Assembly (NCBI GenBank): GCA_964228455.1
Contig: CAXQZM010000105.1
Coordinates: 1 to 29,009, forward strand
Source: CAXQZM01 sp964228455
Lineage (GTDB): Bacteria > Pseudomonadota > Alphaproteobacteria > UBA7985
Direction: 5' to 3'
Length of the DNA stretch: 29,009 nt
Shown: piece after piece, positions 16,770-24,240 of the stretch
Layout of the letters: the number at the start of each line of letters is the position of its first letter
Position numbering within the stretch: the stretch's first letter is position 1
Program-made: the position numbers and the translations under genes
Notes under the pieces: model-generated
What the model was told of the DNA's origin: nothing
Database searches by the model: none
Seen by the model: the letters and a program-made list of their open reading frames with translations, nothing else

Positions 16770-16782
16770 TATATCTGATATT
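16770..16782. promoter_or_regulatory. Candidate GntR operator, copy A
   Basis: TATATCTGATATT matches the 13-bp palindrome AATATCTGATATT at 12 of 13 positions. It lies 141 bp upstream of the first dehydrogenase gene of the minus-strand operon and 65 bp past the gntR stop. Confidence 0.5.
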
Positions 16783-16846
16783 TCTTTTTTGCAAGCCAAG
16801 ATGCTATTTGGATGCGACCGATCTAATAAATTGATTGGATCGAAAC

Positions 16847-17500
16847 TCACTCCATAACAGCCAGCGTATGCTCTAAACCCTTCACGATATGCTTTTTGAG
16901 CATAGCGCGTGCAATATCCTTATTACGCTCGAGCGCTGCTTCAAAAATCTGCTGATGTTCGTCGACCGCTTCTTTGCCTCGATAAGTCAAAACGAGCATT
17001 TGATATCTCAAATATTTGTCAAATAAAACCGCGTGAAGGGATAGTAAATTTTGCGAATTGCAGGCCTGGATAAGTGCCAAATGGAATTCCCAATCATACC
17101 GTTTCCATGTCTCTTTGTCAGAGAGATCTCCAGATATCATTTTGTCTTCCATTCGCCGTAGCTTGTGATGAGCTGCCACTAAGTTACCTTCCCAATCTGC
17201 ATCGCCTTGGCTAATCGACAATTCAAGAGCGTGACACTCAAGCAGCACTCTCAAATTGGCAATTTCAATTAGGTCTTCTTTTGATACTGGTGTCACAAAG
17301 AAGCCCCTCTGCTGCTCTGCAGCGACAAAACCTTCACTCGCTAGCCTGCTTAAGGTTTCCCGCAAGGTTGAGAGGCTTGCTTGATAGCGTTCCTTTAGAT
17401 GCCCTAATTTCAGTTTAGTGCCTGGTGACAGCTTACCAAAAATAACGTCCCTCTTTATTGCCTCATAAGTACTTGAGCCAACAGTTCCCACGATTTTCAT
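16847..17500 (-). CDS. GntR-family transcriptional regulator, FCD (FadR) subfamily
   Basis: 217 residues. An N-terminal winged helix (about 8-72) has the GntR signature RDVIFGKLSPGTKL and SLSTLRETLSRLASEGFV. An all-helical FCD effector domain (about 80-205) follows, with YDWEFHLALIQAC and EHQQIFEAALERN carrying acidic and His residues that bind a metal in many FCD regulators. Such proteins usually repress catabolic operons until a sugar acid or carboxylate binds. TAGGA lies upstream of the ATG at 17500. It is divergent from the TRAP transporter operon, with a candidate operator 25 bp before its own start. It is the obvious local regulator of the 13.6-28.6 kb locus. Confidence 0.93.
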   Translation of the reverse strand: MKIVGTVGSSTYEAIKRDVIFGKLSPGTKLKLGHLKERYQASLSTLRETLSRLASEGFVAAEQQRGFFVTPVSKEDLIEIANLRVLLECHALELSISQGDADWEGNLVAAHHKLRRMEDKMISGDLSDKETWKRYDWEFHLALIQACNSQNLLSLHAVLFDKYLRYQMLVLTYRGKEAVDEHQQIFEAALERNKDIARAMLKKHIVKGLEHTLAVME

Positions 17501-17524
17501 TTGTTATGGTATCCTAAAAAAATT

Positions 17525-17537
17525 AATATCAGAGGTT
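17525..17537. promoter_or_regulatory. Candidate GntR operator, copy C
   Basis: Reverse strand AACCTCTGATATT, 11 of 13 positions of the shared palindrome with the TCTGATATT half intact. It lies 25 bp before gntR and 222 bp before the dctP gene, so autoregulation is more likely than direct roadblock of dctP. A much weaker relative (9 of 13) lies at 17691-17703, nearer dctP. Confidence 0.5.
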
Positions 17538-17758
17538 TATCATGATCGAGATACACAGATTAAACTGTGAAAATATATGATAAAAGTTAACACCGGAAAG
17601 ATTGCAGTTGATTTTGACGTCACAAACAAAAAACTGAAGATTCCAGTCTCCTGGATAAAAAATGTCATATATTTCGAAAAAAATCTTGCGAAATTCAGAT
17701 CTACAATGATATTGTCGAAAAGTTGAGAAACAAATAATTACCTTTTGGGAGGAAACTC

Positions 17759-18763
17759 ATGTTTACTATTACTCGTCGTGCCTTGTTCGGCACAATGGCG
17801 GCGGTTGGCCTTACGGCCGGCGTTGCAGCCCCAGCTGCCGCTCAAGATCTAACGTTCACCCTTGCTACATCAGGTTCTGAAACTGACCAACGCTCTGTTG
17901 CGATGGCTGAAGTTTTTGCTCCAATGGTAGCGGGCTTCGCTGATTATCAGCCTGGTTACAATGGCACTCTGTTTGCCCAAGGCACAGAACTCGAAGCTAT
18001 TGCTAGCGGCAACTTAACAATGTCGATTGCTTCGGCGCAGGAGCTGGCTCAGTTCTTCCCTGAGTTCTCTATCTTTGCTACCGGGTACGTGCATCAAGAC
18101 GCCGCGCACCAAGTACGAGTCTTCAATGACCCTCTAATGGATCCATGTAAGGCGACTGTAGAAGAGGAGCTTGTCGTAAAGCTTCTTTCGGTCATGTATC
18201 TCGGCCGTCGCCACGTTAACCTGCGCTTCCCACGCTCGGAAGTCGACGTACAAACACCTGCTGACTTAGCAGGGGTAAATCTTCGTATGCCTGGCACTGA
18301 CGCATGGCAGTTCTTAGGAGCAGCACTCGGCGCGTCACCTACTCCGCTTGCTTTCAGCGAAGTTTACACTTCCCTTTCTTCAGGTGCAGTTGACGGCCAG
18401 GACAACCCACTACCTACAGTGGTTGACCAGAAATTTTACGAAGTAACGAAGCAGATTGCTCTTACATCTCACCTTGTTGATCTAAACTACATCGCATTTT
18501 CTGCGGAGACTTGGAACAGCTTAACTCCAGACCAACAAATGACCGTGCAGAGGGCTGCAGATGCTGCTGCTGCTTATGGTCGTTTGAAGCAGCTGGATAA
18601 AGAAAATAACCTGGCTGAGTTCATTCGTAGCCAAGGCGTTGAGATCTACACTCCAGACTTAGCAGCATTCCGTGACCATGTTCAGGCACAATACGTAGGT
18701 AGTGAATTTGCTGCAACTTGGCCTGAAGGTGTACTTGATAAAATCAACGCATTAGGTAACTAA
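17759..18763 (+). CDS. dctP: TRAP transporter periplasmic substrate-binding protein (DctP family)
   Basis: 334 residues. An export signal with a twin-Arg-like start (TRRALFGTMAAVGL) ends about residue 28 at PAAAQ, so Tat or Sec export to the periplasm is likely. The mature protein has the DctP fold, with LRMPGTDAWQFLGAALGASP, where Arg176 is at the position that clamps the substrate carboxylate in characterised DctP proteins, followed by FSEVYTSLSSGAVDGQDNPL. A carboxylate-bearing substrate is therefore expected, probably a sugar acid or similar; identity unknown. GGGAGGA seven bases before the ATG is a strong ribosome binding site, consistent with high expression. It is the first gene of a unit running to 23221. 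Confidence 0.95.
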   Translation: MFTITRRALFGTMAAVGLTAGVAAPAAAQDLTFTLATSGSETDQRSVAMAEVFAPMVAGFADYQPGYNGTLFAQGTELEAIASGNLTMSIASAQELAQFFPEFSIFATGYVHQDAAHQVRVFNDPLMDPCKATVEEELVVKLLSVMYLGRRHVNLRFPRSEVDVQTPADLAGVNLRMPGTDAWQFLGAALGASPTPLAFSEVYTSLSSGAVDGQDNPLPTVVDQKFYEVTKQIALTSHLVDLNYIAFSAETWNSLTPDQQMTVQRAADAAAAYGRLKQLDKENNLAEFIRSQGVEIYTPDLAAFRDHVQAQYVGSEFAATWPEGVLDKINALGN

Positions 18764-18798
18764 GCCTAAGTCACTTTAATAATATCGGAGGGACGAAG

Positions 18799-19380
18799 AT
18801 GCAGTTTGCAAAAACCTGGTTCCTCCGAATAACCGAAGGAATTGCGGCTACTTTACTAGCCGCAATTTTTTTGATCTTTTTGATCCAAGTTTTAGCGCGG
18901 TATACCCCGGAAATTGCTTGGTTGGTGCCAATCCCTGCCATCTCTAACTGGATGCTAGGGGTTAAGCCCCTTGGCTGGACGGTAAATCTTATTTCGCTCT
19001 TGTGGGTATGGGCCGTGTTCTTTGGGTGTAGTTTCATTGTAATGGAAAAACACCACGTAACCTTCGATATTCTGTATCTATCTTTACCCGCGCGTTGGAA
19101 AAAAATTGTTACATTCTTGGGCATTGGGGCAGTATTGATTATAATCATTTGGTCTTTTCCTCCCACATGGGACTCAATCATGGAAAACCGGTTGAAAGAC
19201 CTTAAGAAGATTCAGACCCTTCGCATACCAATCACGGGTGACAAAATCGCTATCAAGTGGCTGTTTTTCCCATATATTCTGTTCATGATACTAATCACTG
19301 CCCGCTATGGCTGGCACGCGATAAGGGTAGCAATCTGGGGCCTGCCTCCAGAAGATCACGACCCGAACGAAGCAGGTTAG
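18799..19380 (+). CDS. dctQ: TRAP transporter small permease (DctQ family)
   Basis: 193 residues with four hydrophobic spans, and the family hallmark EKHHVTFDI at the end of the second conserved span. Slightly longer than typical because of the loop around PAISNWMLGVKPLG between the first two spans. It associates with the DctM subunit in the inner membrane. GGAGGG upstream of the ATG is a good ribosome binding site. The dctM-like gene follows after three bases, so co-translation is likely. Confidence 0.93.
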   Translation: MQFAKTWFLRITEGIAATLLAAIFLIFLIQVLARYTPEIAWLVPIPAISNWMLGVKPLGWTVNLISLLWVWAVFFGCSFIVMEKHHVTFDILYLSLPARWKKIVTFLGIGAVLIIIIWSFPPTWDSIMENRLKDLKKIQTLRIPITGDKIAIKWLFFPYILFMILITARYGWHAIRVAIWGLPPEDHDPNEAG

Positions 19381-19383
19381 TCT

Positions 19384-20679
19384 ATGAGTCTCGAATTAAC
19401 TTTAGGGCTTTTGGCACTATTCATTGTTGCGGCATTAGGTCGGCCAGTTGCGATGGCAATTATTGTTGGCGTCATCGTTTACCTAGGCGTTGGCGGAAAG
19501 GATTTAGCTATCGCTGGTGAGACCATGGTCCAGCGTCTATTCGATGGTTTTCTATTGCTCGCGGTGCCACTTTTCATAACCTCAGCAAACATAATGAACG
19601 CCGGCACAATATCGAACCGATTATTAGGCTTCTGTGTCGCAGTTGTTGGACGGTTTAGAGGCGGATTGGGGCATGTTAATGTTGTAGCGTCAATAATCTT
19701 CTCTGGGATGTCTGGATCTGCAGTCGCGGACGCAGCAGGCATTGGCAAAATCATTATCGAAATGATGGTAAAGAGCGGCAGTTACTCTCGCGGCTACGCA
19801 GCAGCTATTACAGCGGCCACGGCGACTATTGGCCCAATAATACCACCCTCTATACCAATGGTGCTATATGCCCTGGTGTCAAACACTTCGATTGGAGCGC
19901 TTTTTCTTGCAGGTATCATGCCCGGACTAGTCATGGGTGTTGTGCTGATGTCTATGAACGCTTGGATGGCGTATCGTCGTGATTTTGGTCGAGAAGAACC
20001 AACGCCAATTAAACAATTACCTGGGATCACTGGTAAGGCCTTTCCCGCGCTACTAATGCCTATAATCCTGCTTACCTGCATCTACGGAGGTGTAACAACA
20101 CCTACAGAGGCAGCAGCGATTGCAGCTTTCTATGCACTCCTTTTAGCTGGTGTTCTCTACAGAGCACTGACGGTTAGATCGCTCTACCAAATCTTTGTTG
20201 ATAGCGCTCGCTCATCAGCATCGGTTGGCTTAGTTATCGGCGCATCAATGATCCTGACATATGTAGTCGTGGCAGAGAATATACCAGACTTAATTTCAAA
20301 TATCCTATCGGGCCTAGATGTAAGCCCTCTTATGTTCTTGTTGATAATCAACATACTAGTTCTGCTTTTAGGCTGCATATTGGATGCGACAGTCATTATC
20401 TTGGTGATAGTACCCCTATTTATTCCAACGTTGAGAACGCTCGGCATCGATCCGGTGCATTTTGGCGTATTAATTGTGATCAACTCAATGATTGGTCTTA
20501 TTACCCCACCGTACGGCATACTGTTGTTTGTCACGAACGCAGTGACGGGCATCCCTCTTAAGGAAATTATTCGCGAGATATGGGCATTTTTAGTGGTGCT
20601 GTTGATCGCGCTTGGATTCCTTATTTTGAACCCTAATTTCGTTCTCTTCCTACCTCGTATGTTTGGTTATCAAGGATAA
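19384..20679 (+). CDS. dctM: TRAP transporter large permease (DctM family)
   Basis: 431 residues, about twelve or more membrane segments, full length for DctM. Conserved blocks are FSGMSGSAVADAAGIGKI, TIGPIIPPSIPMVLYALVSN, and the C-terminal NSMIGLITPPYGILLFVTNAV, characteristic of the ion-transporter superfamily. It carries out sodium-coupled import with substrate delivered by the DctP protein. The next gene begins six bases after this stop. Confidence 0.95.
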   Translation: MSLELTLGLLALFIVAALGRPVAMAIIVGVIVYLGVGGKDLAIAGETMVQRLFDGFLLLAVPLFITSANIMNAGTISNRLLGFCVAVVGRFRGGLGHVNVVASIIFSGMSGSAVADAAGIGKIIIEMMVKSGSYSRGYAAAITAATATIGPIIPPSIPMVLYALVSNTSIGALFLAGIMPGLVMGVVLMSMNAWMAYRRDFGREEPTPIKQLPGITGKAFPALLMPIILLTCIYGGVTTPTEAAAIAAFYALLLAGVLYRALTVRSLYQIFVDSARSSASVGLVIGASMILTYVVVAENIPDLISNILSGLDVSPLMFLLIINILVLLLGCILDATVIILVIVPLFIPTLRTLGIDPVHFGVLIVINSMIGLITPPYGILLFVTNAVTGIPLKEIIREIWAFLVVLLIALGFLILNPNFVLFLPRMFGYQG

Positions 20680-20684
20680 GTGAG

Positions 20685-22412
20685 ATGTTAGAACCACAGC
20701 GGGGGAAAACTTTTCCAAGATTCCTAGCTGATGTATCCTCTGCTGATCAAAAACTTCCCTCGACGTCAAGCACGAGCTTTATCGGCTTGGTGGGCTCCTC
20801 GTCGCAGGTTTCCGATGATATAAGCATAAGAAAACTCGAAGATACAAATCTGGCGTCATTTTCAGAACAGTTGCTACTGATAGATTTTGATAACTGGAAA
20901 AAACTACACACCCCAAAAAAGGTGTTAGACACACTTCATAGCAAAAATCAGCGTATTGCTGTAATCCTACCAGCCTTTAACGAAGACAAAGATTGGCACG
21001 AATTCCGCAAAGTCTTTGGTAAAGAATACAACCACCCTGCGTTCGGAACATGCTTAGATGTTGCACAAGCACTATCAGAGAACCGACGTCCGGCAATTTA
21101 TCGCCACCTTGATTTAAGCAGGCTGCAGATTTGTATCATATCAGACTCGATCAACACAGGCGAAATTGATTTTTGTTTGCCAGGCCTTGGAAACTTGAAT
21201 TTAGTTGGCTTTATTCACCTGCTCGTGCGAGGCGGTTTTATTGGACCGTGGGCCATAAAGGTACCCAAATCGTTGTGCACATCTGTAGGCTTTAAGCAAA
21301 CTGAGAGAGCGCTTTTAAATCTGCTTGATGCGGCTGGAGAAAATACCCCGAAACTGCAAAATACACTCCCAGATCTTCCGCCCAAGGCTATTGGCATGGG
21401 CGTTGAATTCATAGAGTTCGCCATAGATGACACAAATCAAGATCAATTAGAAAACCAGCTTCTCGCCCTTGGATTTCGTCGTGAGAGACGACACAGATTC
21501 AAGCCGGTTGTTCTTTGGCGTCAGGGCGCGATCAACATAGTATTAAATAGATCGCCCGAGGCCGCCAGATCACTGCCTAAACATCACGGTCCATTTGTCT
21601 GCGATATGGGTTTGAAAGTTGGAGATGGCCCGGCGTGTGTCGCCAGATCGAAAGCGATGGGAGCAACACCCTTTCTCACTCAGGAACATTCTAATGAGGT
21701 CTCAATTCCCGCAATTGTAGAAGAAAGTGGGTCTATGGTGCACTTATTGGATGAGCGCAGCGAAACCCATCGCGTCTGGGATTTGGATTTTATCCCACTT
21801 AATGAGCCCTGGGCAGGTCAACCTGCGGGGCTGCGTCGTATTGATCATGTAGCACAAACTTACACCACGCGTGAGATGCATCGTTGGATGCTGTTCTATT
21901 TATCAACATTTAAAATGCACGCACGCTCAGCATTTGACGTGAGTGACCCCGCTGGTCTGGTGAATAGTCGCGCCATTGAAACGCCTGAAGGTGAAATTCG
22001 TTTAACCCTTAATGGCACAGACGATACGAAGACTTTGGCTGGAAAATTTGTAGGACAAGGCCCAAAGACTAGTGTGCAGCACATTGCATTTCAAACTGAT
22101 GATATTTTTGAAACATCAAACCTAATTGCTGCAAGAGGCTTCAAACGTTTGTCAATTGAATCTGCATACTACGATAATCTTGGCGAACGTTTCAATTTAT
22201 CCGCGACCCAGGTTAAAGATCTTCGCGCTGCCAACATACTCTACAGCGAGGATGAAAAGGGGCACTTTTACCAAATATACAGCATGCCTTTAACGGGCGG
22301 CTTTTTCTTTGAAATTGTGCAAAGGTGTAACGGTTACCGTGGATATGGGTCAGCGAACGCGGCCGTCAGATTACGCGCTCAGTCTAACTTCATTTCTAAG
22401 GATGAATCATGA
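20685..22412 (+). CDS. QuiC-like fusion: degenerate TIM barrel plus 4-hydroxyphenylpyruvate-dioxygenase-like domain
   Basis: 575 residues, shorter than typical two-domain QuiC-like proteins (around 600-630). In those, an N-terminal AsbF/QuiC TIM barrel dehydrates 3-dehydroshikimate and the C-terminus resembles HPPD. Here the C-terminal vicinal-oxygen-chelate part keeps the full iron triad: His388 (RRIDHVAQT), His466 (SVQHIAFQTDD) and Glu543 (GGFFFEIVQR). The N-terminal part (about 1-215) still shows the barrel's late strands (CLDVAQAL with Asp125, FCLPGLGNLNLVGF), but the final metal Glu appears replaced at Lys192 and the Gln/His ligand near ISDS (154) is not evident. I infer a dead or structural barrel on an active dioxygenase-type domain. 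Its stop overlaps the next start by ATGA. Confidence 0.85.
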   Translation: MLEPQRGKTFPRFLADVSSADQKLPSTSSTSFIGLVGSSSQVSDDISIRKLEDTNLASFSEQLLLIDFDNWKKLHTPKKVLDTLHSKNQRIAVILPAFNEDKDWHEFRKVFGKEYNHPAFGTCLDVAQALSENRRPAIYRHLDLSRLQICIISDSINTGEIDFCLPGLGNLNLVGFIHLLVRGGFIGPWAIKVPKSLCTSVGFKQTERALLNLLDAAGENTPKLQNTLPDLPPKAIGMGVEFIEFAIDDTNQDQLENQLLALGFRRERRHRFKPVVLWRQGAINIVLNRSPEAARSLPKHHGPFVCDMGLKVGDGPACVARSKAMGATPFLTQEHSNEVSIPAIVEESGSMVHLLDERSETHRVWDLDFIPLNEPWAGQPAGLRRIDHVAQTYTTREMHRWMLFYLSTFKMHARSAFDVSDPAGLVNSRAIETPEGEIRLTLNGTDDTKTLAGKFVGQGPKTSVQHIAFQTDDIFETSNLIAARGFKRLSIESAYYDNLGERFNLSATQVKDLRAANILYSEDEKGHFYQIYSMPLTGGFFFEIVQRCNGYRGYGSANAAVRLRAQSNFISKDES

Positions 22413-23221
22413 ACAACAAATCAACTGAAACCGATGTTCGGGCCTGGTGGAGTACTAGTATCATCGACATGGAGCCTGGTAAAATCGAATTTCGAGGGAT
22501 CCCAATTGAATCAATGATCGGCCATAAAAGTTTTGCCCAAATGATCTGGTTTATGGTCTGTGGGACCTCTTTAACTGATAAGCAAGCTGCGCTTTTTGAG
22601 GCAGCTTTGGTAGCTGGGGTAGACCACGGACCTCAAGCTCCATCCATTGCTGCGGCGCGAATGGCCGCTAGCTGCGGAGTGGGTTTAAACAATGCGATGG
22701 CTACTGCGGTGAATATGCTAGGCGACGTGCACGGTGGAGCAGGAGAGCAGTGTGCAGAACTCTACTACATGATCGCAGAACTACTCCAGGATGGCTTAAA
22801 CCTTGATGATGCGACTGCGACCGGGATTAAAAGTTGGCAAGGCAAATACGGAAAAATTGTGAGTGGATTTGGACATCGCTTTCATAAACCGACAGACCCT
22901 CGGGCACCTCGTCTTTTGGCATTAGTTAGAGATGCTGCAAGCACGGGCCACGTTTCAGGGCAATTTGCAGATATTGGTGAATCAGTAGCCAATCATCTTT
23001 CAAAAAATCGTCAACTACCTATGAACATTGATGGTGCTACAGCAGTAATTTTCTGTGAACTTGGGGCCCCACCGCCGCTAGCACGAGGATTTTTCTGTTT
23101 ATCACGAAGCGTTGGTATCCTTGCTCATGCATGGGAGCAAATGGGCGAAGGCAAGCGAAATAAGGGCCCAATGCCCCCGCAGTTTCTCCCAATTTACACC
23201 CCAGCTACAGAAAGCAACTAA
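22409..23221 (+). CDS. Citryl-CoA lyase-like / short citrate synthase homologue
   Basis: 270 residues, well short of citrate synthase (about 430) and close to citryl-CoA lyase-type proteins. The citrate synthase catalytic trio is visible: His108 in DVHGGAGEQ, His156 in GFGHRFHK, and Asp208 in MNIDGATAV. DHGPQAPS (72-79) holds a further conserved His. Such enzymes make or break the bond between an acyl-CoA alpha carbon and a keto group. AAGGAT before the ATG and the four-base ATGA overlap with the upstream dioxygenase-type gene show co-translation. The reaction could be cleavage of a citryl-CoA-like intermediate or condensation of an acyl-CoA. True citrate synthase activity is unlikely from the length. 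Confidence 0.82.
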   Translation: MNNKSTETDVRAWWSTSIIDMEPGKIEFRGIPIESMIGHKSFAQMIWFMVCGTSLTDKQAALFEAALVAGVDHGPQAPSIAAARMAASCGVGLNNAMATAVNMLGDVHGGAGEQCAELYYMIAELLQDGLNLDDATATGIKSWQGKYGKIVSGFGHRFHKPTDPRAPRLLALVRDAASTGHVSGQFADIGESVANHLSKNRQLPMNIDGATAVIFCELGAPPPLARGFFCLSRSVGILAHAWEQMGEGKRNKGPMPPQFLPIYTPATESN

Positions 23222-23261
23222 CGCTACTCACAGCGCTCCAGAAAAAGATGGTATAATTTAA

Positions 23262-23274
23262 AATATCTGATATT
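23262..23274. promoter_or_regulatory. Candidate GntR operator, copy B (perfect palindrome)
   Basis: AATATCTGATATT, a perfect 13-bp palindrome centred on the T, lies 73 bp before the start at 23347 and after the citryl-CoA-lyase-like gene. It is the best of four copies. It implies a second, separately controlled transcription unit begins here. Confidence 0.55.
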
Positions 23275-23291
23275 ACCTTTTCTGTCTGAGG

Positions 23292-23310
23292 ATAAAGGTC
23301 AAACCTTTAT
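23292..23310. promoter_or_regulatory. Perfect 8-bp inverted repeat in the leader of the TIM-barrel gene
   Basis: ATAAAGGT-CAA-ACCTTTAT, 18 bp past the candidate operator and 37 bp before the ATG at 23347. It may be a second protein-binding site, or a hairpin ending the upstream transcript, but no T-run follows. Role unknown. Confidence 0.4.
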
Positions 23311-23346
23311 TCTGTTACCGTATTAAAATAACCAATTAAGGGGTGC

Positions 23347-24240
23347 ATGACAGATCAACCCATTTATTCCTTAGCGCATCTGACGCTTATTGAGTGCTCT
23401 GCACCTGAGCTTGTCTATATTGCCTCAAGAGTTGGCTACGATGCGGTAAGCTTGAGGTTCATACCGATGAATATCCCAGGTGAGTTTGTCTGCCTCCCCC
23501 AGGACAACAGCCTTGTCGACGCGACCAAAACAGCTCTTAAAACAACAGGAATAAAAGTTTTGGATATGGAGCTCGCGCGCATCACGGACGATTGTGATCC
23601 ATTAACTTTTGAACCTGCTATGTCACTTGGAGCTGAACTAGGGGCCCGGCATATGATTATGTCAGCCTGGACAAGCAGACGAGATGATCGAAATTTTTTG
23701 ATCGATATTTATGGAGAAACTTGTGCGCTAGCGGCGAAGTATGGACTTACAATCGACCTTGAGTTTCCAAGTTTTTCAAGACTTAGAACATTGGATGAGG
23801 CTCTTGATATCGTGCGAGCGGTTGATGCGCCAAATGGTGGCATACTAGTTGACACCCTGTATCTGCATTTATCACGGGTAGACCTGGGTGAACTGCTGCA
23901 CATCCCAGCATCGTATCTCCACTTTTTGCACATATCAGATGCACTTCCAGGTATTGCAGATACGCGCGAAGGAATGGTCCAACTTGCTCGAGATGCTCGG
24001 CTCTATCCTGGTGAAGGATGTATTAACTTTTCAGGTCTAATTGAGAGATGCCCTCCTGTGGCCTACTCAATTGAACTACCAAATCAGTGCCGCATTCGAG
24101 AACTTGGCTTTGAAGAGCACGCGCGCCGATGTCTAACGCACGCCAAACAAGCATTTGGGCACGTAAAATCTCTACGAGCCCCAAACCCTACACAGCAACT
24201 AGAAAAGCTTGAATCAATTAATGAGAGACCCAATGCCTAA
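23347..24240 (+). CDS. Sugar phosphate isomerase/epimerase-family TIM barrel (possible dehydratase)
   Basis: 297 residues of the AP-endonuclease-2-like barrel family, which includes IolE/IolI-type dehydratases and isomerases and AsbF/QuiC-type 3-dehydroshikimate dehydratases. The metal site is complete: Glu139 (LTIDLEFPSFS), Asp169 (GGILVDTLYLHLS), His195 (FLHISDALPG) and Glu243 (YSIELPN). GGGG four bases before the ATG supports the start. It is the first gene of a plus-strand unit with the aldehyde dehydrogenase and TPP enzyme. It may supply the barrel function that the fusion protein at 20685 has lost, which is an inference. Isomerase, epimerase and dehydratase roles cannot be separated from sequence. 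Confidence 0.88.
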   Translation: MTDQPIYSLAHLTLIECSAPELVYIASRVGYDAVSLRFIPMNIPGEFVCLPQDNSLVDATKTALKTTGIKVLDMELARITDDCDPLTFEPAMSLGAELGARHMIMSAWTSRRDDRNFLIDIYGETCALAAKYGLTIDLEFPSFSRLRTLDEALDIVRAVDAPNGGILVDTLYLHLSRVDLGELLHIPASYLHFLHISDALPGIADTREGMVQLARDARLYPGEGCINFSGLIERCPPVAYSIELPNQCRIRELGFEEHARRCLTHAKQAFGHVKSLRAPNPTQQLEKLESINERPNA

